64,000 nt of DNA from Nitrospira defluvii (lineage in GTDB: Bacteria > Nitrospirota > Nitrospiria > Nitrospirales > Nitrospiraceae): NCBI GenBank assembly GCA_011525625.1, contig WYAX01000003.1:1-64000 (forward strand), given 5' to 3'. The position numbers and the translations under genes are program-made. The notes under the pieces are model-generated. The model was not told the origin of the DNA. It saw only the letters and a list, made by a program, of their open reading frames with translations, and did no database searches. The first letter of the stretch is position 1. The number at the start of each line of letters is the position of its first letter. Shown piece by piece: positions 19,334-29,680 of the stretch.

Positions 19334-20227
19334 TCAAGACGGACGCATGCCGGTCGGCACCTGCGACTCCGACAGGCCGAGCAGTTTCTGCAATGCGAGC
19401 AGATCCTTCTCGACCGGGCAGGCAAAATCCCGACTCCATTCCCACCAGGAACCGGGATAGTTGCGCAGACGCCCATACCCCGCTAGACGCAACACGAAGT
19501 AGAGCCAGCCCGAGCGAACCCCGCCCGTGCAGTAACACACGGTCTCATGCTCCGGGTTCAAGCCCTTGAGGTTCAATTGCGCGTGAATCGCCGCCAGATC
19601 TTTCACGGTCGCATCCTGGTTGAGGAACCCGCTCCAGGCCACGTGGACGGCACCGGGAATATGACCGGGGCGCGGAATGCCCGACACTTCCTTCCCCAGG
19701 TATTCCTCCAGACTTCGGGCATCCACAATGGTCGTCGTCGGATGCGGCTTGCGCACGATCGACTTGAGTTCATCCTTCAACATGATGGCCGAGGCGACGG
19801 GCGACACGGTGAAGTTGCCCGGCTTGGGACGGACCGCGCCATGCTCGAACGGGCGCCGCTCGTGAATCCATTTCACCCATCCGCCGTCCAGCACCTTCAG
19901 GTTCTTATGCCCCAAGTACTCCAGCATCCAGAACATGCGGCCCTCGTCGCCCCAGTTATCGAAGGGATTCGAATAGATCACGACCTCGCTATCCTGGTCG
20001 ATACCCAGCGCCCGCAATCTCGCCTCGATGCGCTTCAGGTTCGGATCCAGCAGGCCCTTCGCAACCGCGTCGGGATCGCTATAGTCATGCCACGTGGAAT
20101 GCACGGCGCCAGGAATATGGCCGCCGAATTCATAGGTCGAACGTCCTCGCACATCGAGGATAACAAGGCCGGACTGGCCTAACCGTGTCTGGAGCGTTTC
20201 ACAATCGATGAGTAATGGGTGTTGCAT
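19334..20227 (-). CDS. Two-domain rhodanese (thiosulfate sulfurtransferase)
   Basis: The 297-residue protein has two rhodanese domains. The C-terminal one carries the active-site Cys233 in CYCTGGVRSG; the N-terminal one has SNPFDNWGDEGR instead, without Cys, as is usual for tandem rhodaneses. It transfers sulfane sulfur from thiosulfate or a similar donor. It has no signal peptide. It is the last gene of a three-gene operon after an HDAC-like protein and a pentahaem cytochrome, 27 bases after the latter. Confidence 0.92.
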   Translation of the reverse strand: MQHPLLIDCETLQTRLGQSGLVILDVRGRSTYEFGGHIPGAVHSTWHDYSDPDAVAKGLLDPNLKRIEARLRALGIDQDSEVVIYSNPFDNWGDEGRMFWMLEYLGHKNLKVLDGGWVKWIHERRPFEHGAVRPKPGNFTVSPVASAIMLKDELKSIVRKPHPTTTIVDARSLEEYLGKEVSGIPRPGHIPGAVHVAWSGFLNQDATVKDLAAIHAQLNLKGLNPEHETVCYCTGGVRSGWLYFVLRLAGYGRLRNYPGSWWEWSRDFACPVEKDLLALQKLLGLSESQVPTGMRPS

Positions 20228-20254
20228 GGGTTCCTCGATCTCGGTCGGTGGATA

Positions 20255-21529
20255 CTATCCTTGCTGGACTACTGACGGACTCACACAGGCCATGGGCGGC
20301 GGTTCCGGCAACGGATCGGCAAACGCGGACGCCAGCGCGCCGTTTAGCGGCACTTCGCGCTCATACACGGTAAAGGCATAGGGATCGTCCGCCATCAGTC
20401 CGTACTTGGTCTTCAGCATGTCGTGCTGCCCATCGGTCAAAATGTGGTACCGAACACGGGCCTGCAACGTCAACCCCTTCGAGGCCTCCGGCATCCGGTA
20501 CGCGAACGCATACTCCCGGCTGGCCAATGGGAGCAGCCGGTTATCGTACAACTCCACGATGGCCGGTTGCCACATAATCCAGCGCCCCATGGTATGACGT
20601 TTCTCAGCCAACACCTGCTGCCCGTCCTTGACCGTGAATTCGACGGTGAAGTGGCGATCGGGATCACCAGTGGGGATCTTATGCCCGGCGCCGGCGTTTG
20701 TGAGGGTTAACGCGAGGGTCATCTGCTCGCCCGGCTTCGGCGCAGGGGGATCGACCTTGACCTGAATCGCCACGGCCCGCTTGACCATGTCGGGATCGTG
20801 TCCGCCACGCCAGAGATGCCGGCGGCCCCGCCTGATCGGTCCGTTTTCTGCCACCGGGCGGTCGACTTCCGGCATGTGACAACTCTGGCAGATGAAACCC
20901 CGCTCCTGCATAAAATACTTGCCTTCGTATTCGGCATACGTCCCGCAGGGTCCTACATTGTAAAACTGCGCGGGTCCCGACACGACATTGTGGCAGCGCG
21001 AACAGAATTGCGCGTTGCGGAAACTCGGATCGAATTTCGTCGGATGCGGCGCGGCGGAATCGTCGAACGGCCCCAGAATCACCCCGTCCCGCACATGACA
21101 GGCCGCACAGGTGATCGACTCCTTTTGCAGCGCGGCATCGAAGTGGGGGTTCGGCTCCTGTACTGCCTTCTCCACACGTCCACGTGGAATGTCCTTCACC
21201 AGCGTCGGCTGCTGGTTTTCCAGCGGCGTATGGCAATTCAAACAGATCCAAATATTCTTGTCTTTCTTCCAGTAGGCTTGAAAAAAAGGATCTTCATAGG
21301 CCTGGGCATGAATACTGGTTTTCCACTCCTCATAAATCTCGCGGTGACATTGCCCGCACGACTCGGCCTTCAGGCTCGTGAGGCCTTCAGGAATCTTCTG
21401 GAATGGAATGGCATGGGCGTATTCGGGACGAAGCCCGAAAATCACCACCGGCTTCACCTCCGTGTAATAGAGATAGACGGCCCCGGCGAGCACGGCCACC
21501 CCCAGCCCCCATTTGAGCCAGCGTGTCAT
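20255..21529 (-). CDS. Membrane-anchored pentahaem cytochrome c
   Basis: A 424-residue protein with an N-terminal membrane anchor (about 5-22) and five CxxCH haem sites: 58-62, 96-100, 141-145, 176-180 and 214-218. The last ~170 residues lack haem sites and are beta-rich ([20 protein letters not shown]). The haem part resembles cytochrome c554/multihaem families. It should face the periplasm and carry electrons; the redox partner is unknown. Its ATG overlaps the stop of the HDAC-like gene by ATGA, so the two are translationally coupled. Confidence 0.9.
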   Translation of the reverse strand: MTRWLKWGLGVAVLAGAVYLYYTEVKPVVIFGLRPEYAHAIPFQKIPEGLTSLKAESCGQCHREIYEEWKTSIHAQAYEDPFFQAYWKKDKNIWICLNCHTPLENQQPTLVKDIPRGRVEKAVQEPNPHFDAALQKESITCAACHVRDGVILGPFDDSAAPHPTKFDPSFRNAQFCSRCHNVVSGPAQFYNVGPCGTYAEYEGKYFMQERGFICQSCHMPEVDRPVAENGPIRRGRRHLWRGGHDPDMVKRAVAIQVKVDPPAPKPGEQMTLALTLTNAGAGHKIPTGDPDRHFTVEFTVKDGQQVLAEKRHTMGRWIMWQPAIVELYDNRLLPLASREYAFAYRMPEASKGLTLQARVRYHILTDGQHDMLKTKYGLMADDPYAFTVYEREVPLNGALASAFADPLPEPPPMACVSPSVVQQG

Positions 21530-22470
21530 GACTCCACCAGCGCCTGCACGTGCCGCTCCACCGAAGCGGCCAGTGCCGTGAGGTTGTAGCCTCCTTCCAA
21601 CGAGGACAGCAACCGCCCCCGACAGTGCTGCTTCGCGATGCCGGCCACGATGGCCGTCAGCTCCGCGTACCCTTCCTCCGTCAGGCCCATACTCGCCAGG
21701 GGATCGTCCCGATGTGCGTCGAACCCGGCGGACACAATAACCAATTCCGGCTTGAACGCATCCGCGGCGGGAACGAGGACTTTCTGAAACACCGCTCGAT
21801 AGTCATCGTCCCCTTCACCCGCCTCCATCGGCACGTTGATCGTAAACCCTTCGCCCGCGCCGATGCCGGATTCCGTCGCGCGACCGGTTCCAGGATAGTG
21901 TGGATACTGATGCGTGCTGAAAAACAGCACCGACGGATCACGTTCAACGCTGTGCTGAGTCCCGTTGCCGTGATGCACATCCCAATCGACGATCAGGACC
22001 CGCTCCAGACCGTGACGCCTCTGCGCATACCTGGCCGCGATCGCGACGTTGTTAAACAGGCAAAAACCCATGGCTCGCCCGGCTTCGGCATGGTGCCCAG
22101 GCGGTCGCACGGCGCAAAAGACATGCTGCACCTGATCGGCCATTATGGCATCCACCCCGGCCATCGCCCCGCCGGCGGCCAGATAGGCAGCCGTCAAGGA
22201 GCCGGGAGACATGGAGGTATCCGCGTCTAGCGCCACCCGTCCGCTGGTCGGAGCCTCTTGCTTCAGACGGGCGACATAGCCGGGAGTATGCACCAGCGTC
22301 ACCCACTCATCTTCGGCTTGCCGCGGTTCGATTCTGGTCAGTGTGGCGGTCAACCCGCTTTGCTCCAACCGCTGCATGATCGCACGGAGCCGGTTGGGCG
22401 ACTCCGGATGGCCCGAGCCCATGTCATGTTCGAGATAACGAGGATCGTAAACGAGACCGGTTCTTCCCAT
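21526..22470 (-). CDS. Histone-deacetylase-family (acetoin utilisation-like) hydrolase
   Basis: The 314-residue protein shows the arginase/deacetylase fold motifs: [16 protein letters not shown] (catalytic His pair), [27 protein letters not shown] (metal-binding Asp and His), [13 protein letters not shown] and SLEGGYN. Bacterial members deacetylate acetylpolyamines, acetyl-lysine or other acetylamides. It is first in the operon with the cytochrome and rhodanese. Substrate is unknown; all motif residues are present. Confidence 0.92.
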   Translation of the reverse strand: MGRTGLVYDPRYLEHDMGSGHPESPNRLRAIMQRLEQSGLTATLTRIEPRQAEDEWVTLVHTPGYVARLKQEAPTSGRVALDADTSMSPGSLTAAYLAAGGAMAGVDAIMADQVQHVFCAVRPPGHHAEAGRAMGFCLFNNVAIAARYAQRRHGLERVLIVDWDVHHGNGTQHSVERDPSVLFFSTHQYPHYPGTGRATESGIGAGEGFTINVPMEAGEGDDDYRAVFQKVLVPAADAFKPELVIVSAGFDAHRDDPLASMGLTEEGYAELTAIVAGIAKQHCRGRLLSSLEGGYNLTALAASVERHVQALVES

Positions 22471-22646
22471 GTCAGAAAACGCTCGTGAATGGTGAAACGT
22501 ATCGCGTATCTCGTTTGTGAAGGGAGCCGACTGTCATATCGTTTGGTTTGTCGCGAGATACGCACGCCGCCCTCACCCTATCATGCAGGGAAGAGCGTAG
22601 ACAACGCAGAGACAACGCTGCTATCGTCTCGCCCAGGGAGGAACCG

Positions 22647-22964
22647 ATGCCGAATCCACGAATTGAACCGCTGAAACGGGTCCTGGCGATGGAGCCGGAC
22701 GACGATGTCGCCTGGTTCGGGCTGGGGAAAGCTTATATGGACGATGCCAATTTCGAGGAGGCCGCCAAAGCCTTGAGGCAGTGTATCACGGTCAAACCCA
22801 CCTACTCAGCCGCCTATTACGCCTTGGCGCAGTCGCTGCTGAAACTGGGCCGGATCGACGAATGTCGCCAGATATCGGACCAGGGCATGGAGGTCTCCAC
22901 GAAGAACGGCGATGCGATGGTCACCAAAAATCTCGAAGCGTTGAAAAGCAGCCTTTCCGGCTGA
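22647..22964 (+). CDS. Short tetratricopeptide-repeat protein
   Basis: A 105-residue helical protein with about two to three TPR units (DDDVAWFGLGKAYMDDANFE, then YSAAYYALAQSLLKLGRIDE). It has no signal peptide and probably mediates protein contacts. The ATG at 22647 is chosen for its GGGAGGA ribosome binding site; an upstream in-frame start would have an Arg-rich, unconvincing leader. Just after the stop, AAGCGTCTCTCGT occurs twice in tandem (about 22981-23009). Confidence 0.78.
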   Translation: MPNPRIEPLKRVLAMEPDDDVAWFGLGKAYMDDANFEEAAKALRQCITVKPTYSAAYYALAQSLLKLGRIDECRQISDQGMEVSTKNGDAMVTKNLEALKSSLSG

Positions 22965-23068
22965 GCGCCGGCCCGTTCGTCAAGCGTCTCTCGTGAAGCG
23001 TCTCTCGTAAGAGGCATCTGATATCACGAGGGTGACGTTACGACCGACCGACGTCGTCCGCCCGACAC

Positions 23069-23401
23069 TTAGGCCGATGCCGTGCCGGCCTCGTCGTCGT
23101 CGTCCCTGGTTGCGGCCTCCGTCTGCCGCTGCTCGGCCAAAGTCGTCGCCACCTCATCCAGCCAGCGCCCCGCGCCATCCAGCACTTCGCGCACCAACGG
23201 CTCCGGGTGGCCGGTGCGTTTCATGGTCCACTGACACAGATATCCCAGCAAATCCTCCCGCTCGAAGCGTCGACTCGATTGTGCGGAGAGCAGCGACAAC
23301 TCCGACAAGCCGGTCCGCAAGATTTCGCCCACGGTGTCCCGCCCATACGACGTCGCCGCGGTGACATATTGTATGGCACGATTGATTTCTTGTTCGGTCA
23401 T
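23069..23401 (-). CDS. Hypothetical 110-residue protein
   Basis: The N-terminal two thirds are helical (TEQEINRAIQYVTAATSYGR, then LSLLSAQSSRRFEREDLLGY), and the C-terminus is low in complexity and acidic (ATRDDDDEAG). GGTGGGGAC precedes the ATG at 23401. No known family recognised. It is divergent from the M3 peptidase gene, about 150 bp away. Confidence 0.65.
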   Translation of the reverse strand: MTEQEINRAIQYVTAATSYGRDTVGEILRTGLSELSLLSAQSSRRFEREDLLGYLCQWTMKRTGHPEPLVREVLDGAGRWLDEVATTLAEQRQTEAATRDDDDEAGTASA

Positions 23402-23549
23402 GTCCCCACCATGGGACGGATTGTAACACCAGAGGCACACCTGTCAACGGGGCATCTCGATGGACGCCGTCTGCCGTTAAAGAATCTACACGCCCGAACC
23501 CCGCGATGGTATGATTCCAGGCAACATTCACTTTGTAGGAGCCTCGACT

Positions 23550-25367
23550 ATGGCCGCTTCGCGCAAGACCGCCTCCGCCCGTCTCACACGTCGCACGGCG
23601 ACTTCCCGTGAGTTTGCAGATCATTGGGAACTCGCCGACCTCGTCACCGACCCGGTGAAACACTTCGACCGCTACCTCAAAGACCTGAGCGCGAAAGTCA
23701 CGCGATTCGAATCGGCCCGCACGGAACTCGCGGCCACGATGCCGGAGCAGTCGTTTCTCGATCTTTTGACCCTCTCGGAACAGATCGCGCGGCATTCGGG
23801 TCGGCTCGGGGCCTATGCGTACCTGTGGTTTTCCGAAGACACCAAACACCTGCAGGCCCGTTCCTTTAAGACCAAGGTGGAAGAACAGCTCACAGCCCTC
23901 CAGAATCACCTCCTGTTCTTCGATTTGTGGTGGCAGAGTGTCGACGACAAGAACGCCGAGCGGCTCATGGCCAACAGCGGCGACTTCCGGTACCACCTGG
24001 AAACGATTCGACGCTTCAAACCGCATACGCTGTCTGAACCCGAAGAAAAAATTATCAATATCAAGAACATTACCGGACAGAGCGCGGTGCATCAGCTGTA
24101 TGACGTCGTCACGAACGGGTTTACCTTTACCCTACGTGTCGGAGGGAAGAACAAGACGCTGAACCGCGAAGCCCTGTCGGCGTACTTACGAAGCCCGAAG
24201 GCGTCGGTGCGGGAAGCCGCCTACCGGGAAATGTATCGGGTCTACGAGGCCCAGCAGGATCTGCTCGGGGAAATCTACAAAGCGCTGGTCAACGACTGGA
24301 AGGCAGAGAATCTCCAGCTGCGGCGTTATAAAACACCGCTGGCCTCACGAAATCTCAGCAATGACATTCCCGATGCGGCTGTGGAGGCGTTGCTGGCCGT
24401 TTGCATGAAGAACGCGCCGATCTTTCAGCGATATTTCAGTCTGAAAGCCACACTGTGCAAGATCCGCACAATGAACCGCTACCACATCTATGCCCCTCAC
24501 CGGGCCGAACAAAAGACTTACCGGTACGCCGATGCGGTGCGGATGGTGCTGGATGCCTATTACGGGTTCTCGCCCCGCCTTGCGGAACTGGCGCAACGGG
24601 TCTTTGCCGACCGTCACATCGATGCCCGTACAAAACCGGGCAAGATGGGCGGAGCGTACTGCTACAGCGTCACCCCATCTCTCACGCCCTATGTCATGCT
24701 CAATTTCACCGGCGAGGCTCGCGACATCGCCACCATGGCCCACGAGTTGGGGCACGCCGTCCACGCCATGATGGCCGAGCAGCACAATGTCTTCACCTTC
24801 CACTCCACCCTTCCTCTTGCGGAAACGGCATCGGTCTTCGGTGAACGGATCCTGTCGGATGCGCTCATGGCCTCCGAAAGCAGCCGGGCGGTGAAGCAGA
24901 GTCTGCTGGTCAATCAATTGGATGACATCTATGCCACGGTCATGCGGCAGGCCTATTTTGTCGCCTTCGAACGCACCGCCCACGACATGGTGGCTCAAGG
25001 CGCCACCACGACCGACCTCGCAGCCACCTACATGACGCTCCTACGGCAGCAATTCGGCAAATCGCTGCGGGTCCCGAAGGAATTTCAATGGGAATGGCTG
25101 ACGATTCCCCACCTCTACGCCAGCCCCTTTTATTGTTATGCCTACAGCTTCGGCAACTTACTCGTGCTGGCGCTCTATCGCATGTACCAGGAACAAGGAC
25201 GTGCATTCGTTCCGAAATATTTGGACCTGCTCGCGGCAGGCGGCTCGAAGGCTCCGCAAGCAATTCTTGCCGAAGTCGGAGTCGATATGAACTCCCACGC
25301 CTTCTGGCAATCCGGATTCGATGCAATCTCAGGAATGGTCGACCAGCTGGAGCAGACAATGAAATGA
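23550..25367 (+). CDS. M3-family oligoendopeptidase F-like metallopeptidase
   Basis: The 605-residue zinc peptidase has the HEXXH motif HELGH at residues 398-402 and the downstream ETASVFGE segment carrying the third ligand Glu. PepF-type enzymes degrade short cytoplasmic peptides. The start at 23550 has a GTAGGAG upstream and is preferred over one 13 codons earlier. No signal peptide; the basic N-terminus (SRKTASARLTRRTAT) is unusual but short. Transcribed alone. Confidence 0.92.
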   Translation: MAASRKTASARLTRRTATSREFADHWELADLVTDPVKHFDRYLKDLSAKVTRFESARTELAATMPEQSFLDLLTLSEQIARHSGRLGAYAYLWFSEDTKHLQARSFKTKVEEQLTALQNHLLFFDLWWQSVDDKNAERLMANSGDFRYHLETIRRFKPHTLSEPEEKIINIKNITGQSAVHQLYDVVTNGFTFTLRVGGKNKTLNREALSAYLRSPKASVREAAYREMYRVYEAQQDLLGEIYKALVNDWKAENLQLRRYKTPLASRNLSNDIPDAAVEALLAVCMKNAPIFQRYFSLKATLCKIRTMNRYHIYAPHRAEQKTYRYADAVRMVLDAYYGFSPRLAELAQRVFADRHIDARTKPGKMGGAYCYSVTPSLTPYVMLNFTGEARDIATMAHELGHAVHAMMAEQHNVFTFHSTLPLAETASVFGERILSDALMASESSRAVKQSLLVNQLDDIYATVMRQAYFVAFERTAHDMVAQGATTTDLAATYMTLLRQQFGKSLRVPKEFQWEWLTIPHLYASPFYCYAYSFGNLLVLALYRMYQEQGRAFVPKYLDLLAAGGSKAPQAILAEVGVDMNSHAFWQSGFDAISGMVDQLEQTMK

Positions 25368-25428
25368 CCGGCAGGCCGGCATCCGCAGCCTGCAGCGGTG
25401 AGGGAGGGGATCGGAGAAAACCGAGGGA

Positions 25429-25677
25429 CTAGATGCGTTCGGAAGATTTATCCTTGTCGACCGGATGCCCGAGGATTTCCCGCTCCGCCTCCAGCCAGTC
25501 GTGCAAGTGATAGCCGTCCAAACACCCTCGCTGTTCATACAACTCATGCGCCCGAGCAGCGATGCGGACCTGAATGTCCTGGGCAGGCCCCGGCCCCTGT
25601 TGCTGCTCAGTCACCGCAGGCACCTTTTGTGCTGCCCGACGGGGAGCGGTCTTTTTCGGCACGACTGCTTTTTTCAT
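25429..25677 (-). CDS. DUF2934 domain protein
   Basis: An 82-residue protein with a basic N-terminal tail (KKAVVPKKTAPRRAAQK) and the DUF2934 core RIAARAHELYEQRG...DGYHLHDWLEAEREIL. The role of this small family is not known. I chose the start at 25677 because the upstream extension is Cys-rich and not protein-like. It is convergent with the M3 peptidase gene. Confidence 0.8.
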   Translation of the reverse strand: MKKAVVPKKTAPRRAAQKVPAVTEQQQGPGPAQDIQVRIAARAHELYEQRGCLDGYHLHDWLEAEREILGHPVDKDKSSERI

Positions 25678-25855
25678 ACGGACTCCCAACGATCTGTCAC
25701 ATACACAGCACGACACCTTCGACGAGCCGCCTCGGCAACGGTTGCCGCCACGATACCACATTTATCGCCATGAGGAGAATGCGGCCGCACAGAGCCTCCG
25801 CCGCGACTAGATACAGCCGACACGCCTCCCCACTGTACCACATGCGGCGACGCCG

Positions 25856-26296
25856 TTAGGAAGGAGACAATGACAAGCTGTCGCCGGCGCTGTTCTGCGA
25901 AACCACGTCTTGGTCGGGACAACCGCAGCTCATCTCCAGCACCCCTCGTACCACACCCAAGAGTCGCTGCGAATCGACTGGCTTTGCCAAGAACACGCAG
26001 GATCCATGCAGGCTGAGTCTGCTGGGCACATCGTGTAATTCCGCGGATAATAGAATGGTCGGAATCTGAGGCCACATGAGGCGGCTGAGGATGAGGAACT
26101 GTTCCCCGTCGAGGCGGGGCATACGATAGTCGGCGACCACCAGGTCGAACCGCCGTTTTTTCATCTCGCTTAGGGCTTCGAATCCATCCCCCGCCTCATG
26201 CACGATATACCCGGCCTGTTCGAGCACCACCGAAACCAAGCGACGCACACTCTCCTCATCATCCGCAACGAGCACGCGTTTCCCATACCCTTCCAT
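25856..26296 (-). CDS. Single-domain response regulator (CheY-like)
   Basis: A 146-residue receiver domain with acidic pair Asp12/Asp13, phospho-acceptor Asp56 in VADYRMP and the Lys in FLAKPVD. No output domain follows, only a ~20-residue Ser/Asp-rich tail, so it should work by protein contact in a phosphorelay. AAGGAGG precedes the ATG at 26296. No histidine kinase gene is adjacent. Confidence 0.9.
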   Translation of the reverse strand: MEGYGKRVLVADDEESVRRLVSVVLEQAGYIVHEAGDGFEALSEMKKRRFDLVVADYRMPRLDGEQFLILSRLMWPQIPTILLSAELHDVPSRLSLHGSCVFLAKPVDSQRLLGVVRGVLEMSCGCPDQDVVSQNSAGDSLSLSPS

Positions 26297-26751
26297 GGCG
26301 CCTCCTTCGTCCTGTTGCCTCTGCTGACCTAGACCGCCGGTCGACCGCAACCGGGATACACCGACCGCTTCTCTGCCCGATTTAGCACTTGCCCTGCTCT
26401 CGCATGCCTCCCCCCACAGCCCTCGTCACTGCGGACCGGGCTTCGTGATGCGGCGGAAATGGTCCGGAAGGCACCGCGCCATCCGGATCAACGCATCCTC
26501 CCAATTACCGCAATTCAGGCACCGGATGACCGGAACCCGGGTGTGGATCACACCCTCGCTGGGATCAACCAGTGCTTCCGTTGCGCGCCGCAACTGACCA
26601 TTGCGGCTTCACGAACAGGCATTCTTGTTTTCCTCCTCCGCGCAATCGTAGATGGTCGGGTCGAATTTGTTCCCCTAGGAAAACAAGCTGGCTACCAGCC
26701 CCATCTCTCTCCGTCATGCCCCCTTCATCACACCCGTTGTTACGCGCCCCC
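26297..26751. other. 455-base stretch without a convincing gene
   Basis: On the minus strand a GGAGGAGG ribosome binding site precedes an ATG at 26622, but the frame ends after 24 codons. Another frame then continues to 26426 with a CLNCGNW stretch. This may be a small gene broken by a frameshift, but the case is weak. Confidence 0.35.
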
Positions 26752-26994
26752 TCAAAGCGTAGGGGCACCCTCCTGACTCGGCCGCCATACCACCTCGTAG
26801 TCTGCGGGGAGTGCCAACAGTTCGATCTGTTCTCGGCGACGAAGCCGGTTCAATGCGGCGAAGAGAGACTGCCAGGTGTACACCGGGAGAGCATCGGCCA
26901 GCGTGAGAAACGTCAATCGTCGGTGATGCTGCAACAAGCCTAGGATCTGATTATCAAGCGCATCCTTGTTCGCTGACGGAGACTGAGGTCTCAT
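26752..26994 (-). CDS. Hypothetical 80-residue protein, winged-helix-like
   Basis: The predicted order of helices (DNQILGLLQHHRRLTFLTLA, then WQSLFAALNRLRRREQIELL) and a closing strand (DYEVVWRP) resembles a small winged-helix DNA-binding domain. A GGGAGGTGAG lies just before the ATG at 26994. No neighbour hints at a target. Confidence 0.6.
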   Translation of the reverse strand: MRPQSPSANKDALDNQILGLLQHHRRLTFLTLADALPVYTWQSLFAALNRLRRREQIELLALPADYEVVWRPSQEGAPTL

Positions 26995-27269
26995 TGCTCA
27001 CCTCCCTCGGGCGGGGCAGATGGTTGTGGGTTTCGCTCGAGCCCCTCGCCCTGATCATGCTCTGGAATATATGGTCCTAAGAGACACACTATCTCGGAGA
27101 ACGCCTCAGCCGCAGACTGAAAGGAGACTCATCACGGCAACCGAACCAATGCTCCTGAGCTCGGCCAAAAACCGGGATACATCCTGAACACACATGCAGC
27201 ACCATGCCCTATCGGATACGATAGATGTATCCCGGTACTCCTGCGGGGGAAACAATCACTAGATGCGGA

Positions 27270-27632
27270 ATGGCTATGGTCCAGATCAGGCGCGTGTACA
27301 GCCGACCGAGTCCACATGACGGCCTGAGGATTCTTGTGGACCGCATGTGGCCGCGAGGCTGCAAGAAAGAACTTCTGCGGCTTGATGCGTGGCGAAAAGA
27401 TCTTGCCCCGAGCACCGAGCTTCGCAAATGGTTTGACCATGATCCCCTCAAGTGGGCCGAGTTCTGCGTTCGCTATCGCAGGGAATTGCGGCGGCCGGAT
27501 CAGCACCGCGCCATTGAAGATCTGGCGAGACTGGCGCGCAACCAGACGGTCACGCTGCTCTTCAGCGCGGCGGATACGGCACACAATCAAGCCGTGGTCT
27601 TGAAGGAATTGATCGAACGGGCAGGAGGATAG
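27270..27632 (+). CDS. DUF488 family protein
   Basis: A 120-residue protein with the full DUF488 pattern: RVYSRPSPHDGLRILVDRMW PRG near the N-terminus, then DAWRKDLAPSTELRKWFDHD and a final helix. The family is widespread in bacteria and of unknown function. Two ATGs, at 27270 and 27276, are both possible; neither has a strong ribosome binding site. Confidence 0.82.
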   Translation: MAMVQIRRVYSRPSPHDGLRILVDRMWPRGCKKELLRLDAWRKDLAPSTELRKWFDHDPLKWAEFCVRYRRELRRPDQHRAIEDLARLARNQTVTLLFSAADTAHNQAVVLKELIERAGG

Positions 27633-27730
27633 GTCCCGAGTGAAGCGAGTATGGAGTGGCTGGGACTGCGGCGCGCGGGACACACATCCTGGACGCAGCC
27701 GATACGGCTACGCCAACCCCGCCTTGAAAT

Positions 27731-27832
27731 TCAGCTATTCAACCCCCAGGTGCTCCAGAGCGCAACCGCCGCAATCGCCAGCATGACCCAGGCCAACTCC
27801 CGATCACCGACTTTCTTCATCATCTTCACCAT
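27731..27832 (-). CDS. 33-residue single-span membrane peptide
   Basis: A very short frame encodes a basic start (MVKMMKKVGDRE) and one hydrophobic helix (LAWVMLAIAAVALWSTWG). AAGGAGGGG lies 5-6 bases before the ATG, a stronger site than most in the window, which supports translation. Orientation should be N-terminus inside. Function is unknown; it could be a small regulator of a membrane complex. Confidence 0.6.
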   Translation of the reverse strand: MVKMMKKVGDRELAWVMLAIAAVALWSTWGLNS

Positions 27833-28172
27833 CGCTCCCCTCCTTGCTCTAGGTATGCGAAAGATACGAACCAAAAGAGCAAAGCACATGCCATAAGAAC
27901 TCACTGCATATCCTGCGATTTTTCGTGCTGTCGGCTCACAAAATGAGCGAATTCGCACGTTGCGCACTGTGCGGAATGCAAGTGGCTCCCAGTCAGACTG
28001 GTCCGTAAAATGAGGGCCTCAACTGAGAATTGAGGAGCAACGCGAAGGCAGCGGCACCAGGCCGGAGAGGGCTCTCCTTCAGTGAACAAGCAGGACGCCC
28101 GAAGTCCGTCGGCACACGAGTGTGGAATTGTGGAGATTGGAAGTGAGAGGCGCCGTCAGATTAAGAAGTGAT
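27833..28172. other. Intergenic stretch of 340 bases beyond gltD
   Basis: No gene, clear terminator or repeat was recognised between the small membrane peptide and the end of gltD. Confidence 0.5.
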
Positions 28173-29606
28173 TCAGCGCCGCGATTTCGCCGACTTGCCG
28201 GCCTGCAGATATTGATTGATACCTGCCGCCATCTTTCGGCCTTCGGCGATCGCCCAGACGATGAGTGAGGCACCGCGTTTGGTATCGCCGCCGGCAAAGA
28301 TGCCGTCCAAGTTGGTCATGAAGTTCTCGCCGACGGGCACACAACCCCGGGCATCGTAGGTGACGCCAAGACTGTCGAGGAATCCGTTGCGTACCGGGCC
28401 GGTAAAGCCCATGGCCAGCAGCACGAGATCCGCATCCAATTCGAAGTCGGTGTTGGGCATCGGCACGAACTTGCCGGCCTCAAATTTCACGCGATTGGCA
28501 TGCAGCTTGGTGACATGACCGTTATGACCGGTAAATTTTGTGGTGGACACACTCCATTGACGATCGCACCCTTCTTCGTGAGCATGCGACGTACGAAGCT
28601 GCATCGGCCACAGCGGCCATGGCGTCGAACTGGATCGGGACGGAGGCGGCTCCGGCAGCACTTCGAACTGGTGCGCTTCGCTGCAGCCCTGGCGATGCGC
28701 AGTTCCTAGACAGTCAGACCCGGTATCGCCCCCGCCGATAATCACCACCCGCTTGCCCTTCGCGGTAATCGGCTCTTCGGAGACGGAGATACCAGCCGTT
28801 CGTTTGTTCTGCTGCGTGAGATACTCCATGGCGAAGTGGATGCCCTTGAGTTCACGTCCAGGCACGGGCAGATCGCGCGCCATTTCCGCACCCATCGTCA
28901 ACCCCACCGCATCGAATTGATTGCGCAACTGGTCACCGGTGATATCGACACCCGCCATCACACCGGTTCGAAATTCCACGCCCTCGGCTTTCATCTGCTC
29001 CAGCCGCCGGTCAATGACCCACTTTTCCATCTTGAAATCAGGGATGCCGTACCGCAACAATCCGCCGATCCGATCAGCTTTTTCGAACACGGTGACGCTA
29101 TGACCGGCTCGCGCGAGTTGCTGCGCAGCGGCCAGACCGGCCGGGCCTGATCCGATGATGGCGACTGTCTTCCCTGTTTTTCTGACCGGCAATGCCGGCT
29201 CAACCAGGCCTTCGTTGAAGCCGCGATCGATAATGTTCCATTCGAGCACGCGGATCGACACCGGGTCGCTGTTGATGCCCAGCACGCAGGCCCCTTCGCA
29301 AGGCGCGGGACAGAGACGGCCGGTGAATTCCGGGAAATTGTTTGTCGTGTGCAACGCCTTCAGCGCATCTTTCCAGCGGCCGCGATAGACGAGATCGTTC
29401 CATTCGGGAATCAAATTGACGACAGGGCAGCCGGTATTCCCCTGGCAAAAGGGCACACCGCAATCCATGCAGCGCGCGCCTTGAACCTTGAGCTTCTCCT
29501 CGGGGATGGGCTCGTACATTTCTTTCCAGTCGAGTACGCGCAACTCGACCGGCTTCCGCTTCGGTCCCTCACGCGCGTATTTCAGAAAGCCCTTTGGATC
29601 ACCCAT
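28173..29606 (-). CDS. gltD: Glutamate synthase small subunit
   Basis: The 477-residue FAD/NADPH-binding subunit passes electrons from NAD(P)H to the large subunit, completing ammonia assimilation with glutamine synthetase. It has the Cys-rich Fe-S segment (CMDCGVPFC, CPAPCEGAC, residues ~46-107), a dinucleotide motif GSGPAG (~153) and a second one, GGGDTGSDC, then a C-terminal GIFAGGDTKRG. Length is normal. It lies 74 bases after gltB in the same operon. Confidence 0.96.
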   Translation of the reverse strand: MGDPKGFLKYAREGPKRKPVELRVLDWKEMYEPIPEEKLKVQGARCMDCGVPFCQGNTGCPVVNLIPEWNDLVYRGRWKDALKALHTTNNFPEFTGRLCPAPCEGACVLGINSDPVSIRVLEWNIIDRGFNEGLVEPALPVRKTGKTVAIIGSGPAGLAAAQQLARAGHSVTVFEKADRIGGLLRYGIPDFKMEKWVIDRRLEQMKAEGVEFRTGVMAGVDITGDQLRNQFDAVGLTMGAEMARDLPVPGRELKGIHFAMEYLTQQNKRTAGISVSEEPITAKGKRVVIIGGGDTGSDCLGTAHRQGCSEAHQFEVLPEPPPSRSSSTPWPLWPMQLRTSHAHEEGCDRQWSVSTTKFTGHNGHVTKLHANRVKFEAGKFVPMPNTDFELDADLVLLAMGFTGPVRNGFLDSLGVTYDARGCVPVGENFMTNLDGIFAGGDTKRGASLIVWAIAEGRKMAAGINQYLQAGKSAKSRR

Positions 29607-29680
29607 GTCCTACTCGTATCTCGTCGTTCGTCGCTCGTCTCTCGCCTGACGCTTCACGAGGAACGCTTCAGGTTTCACGG

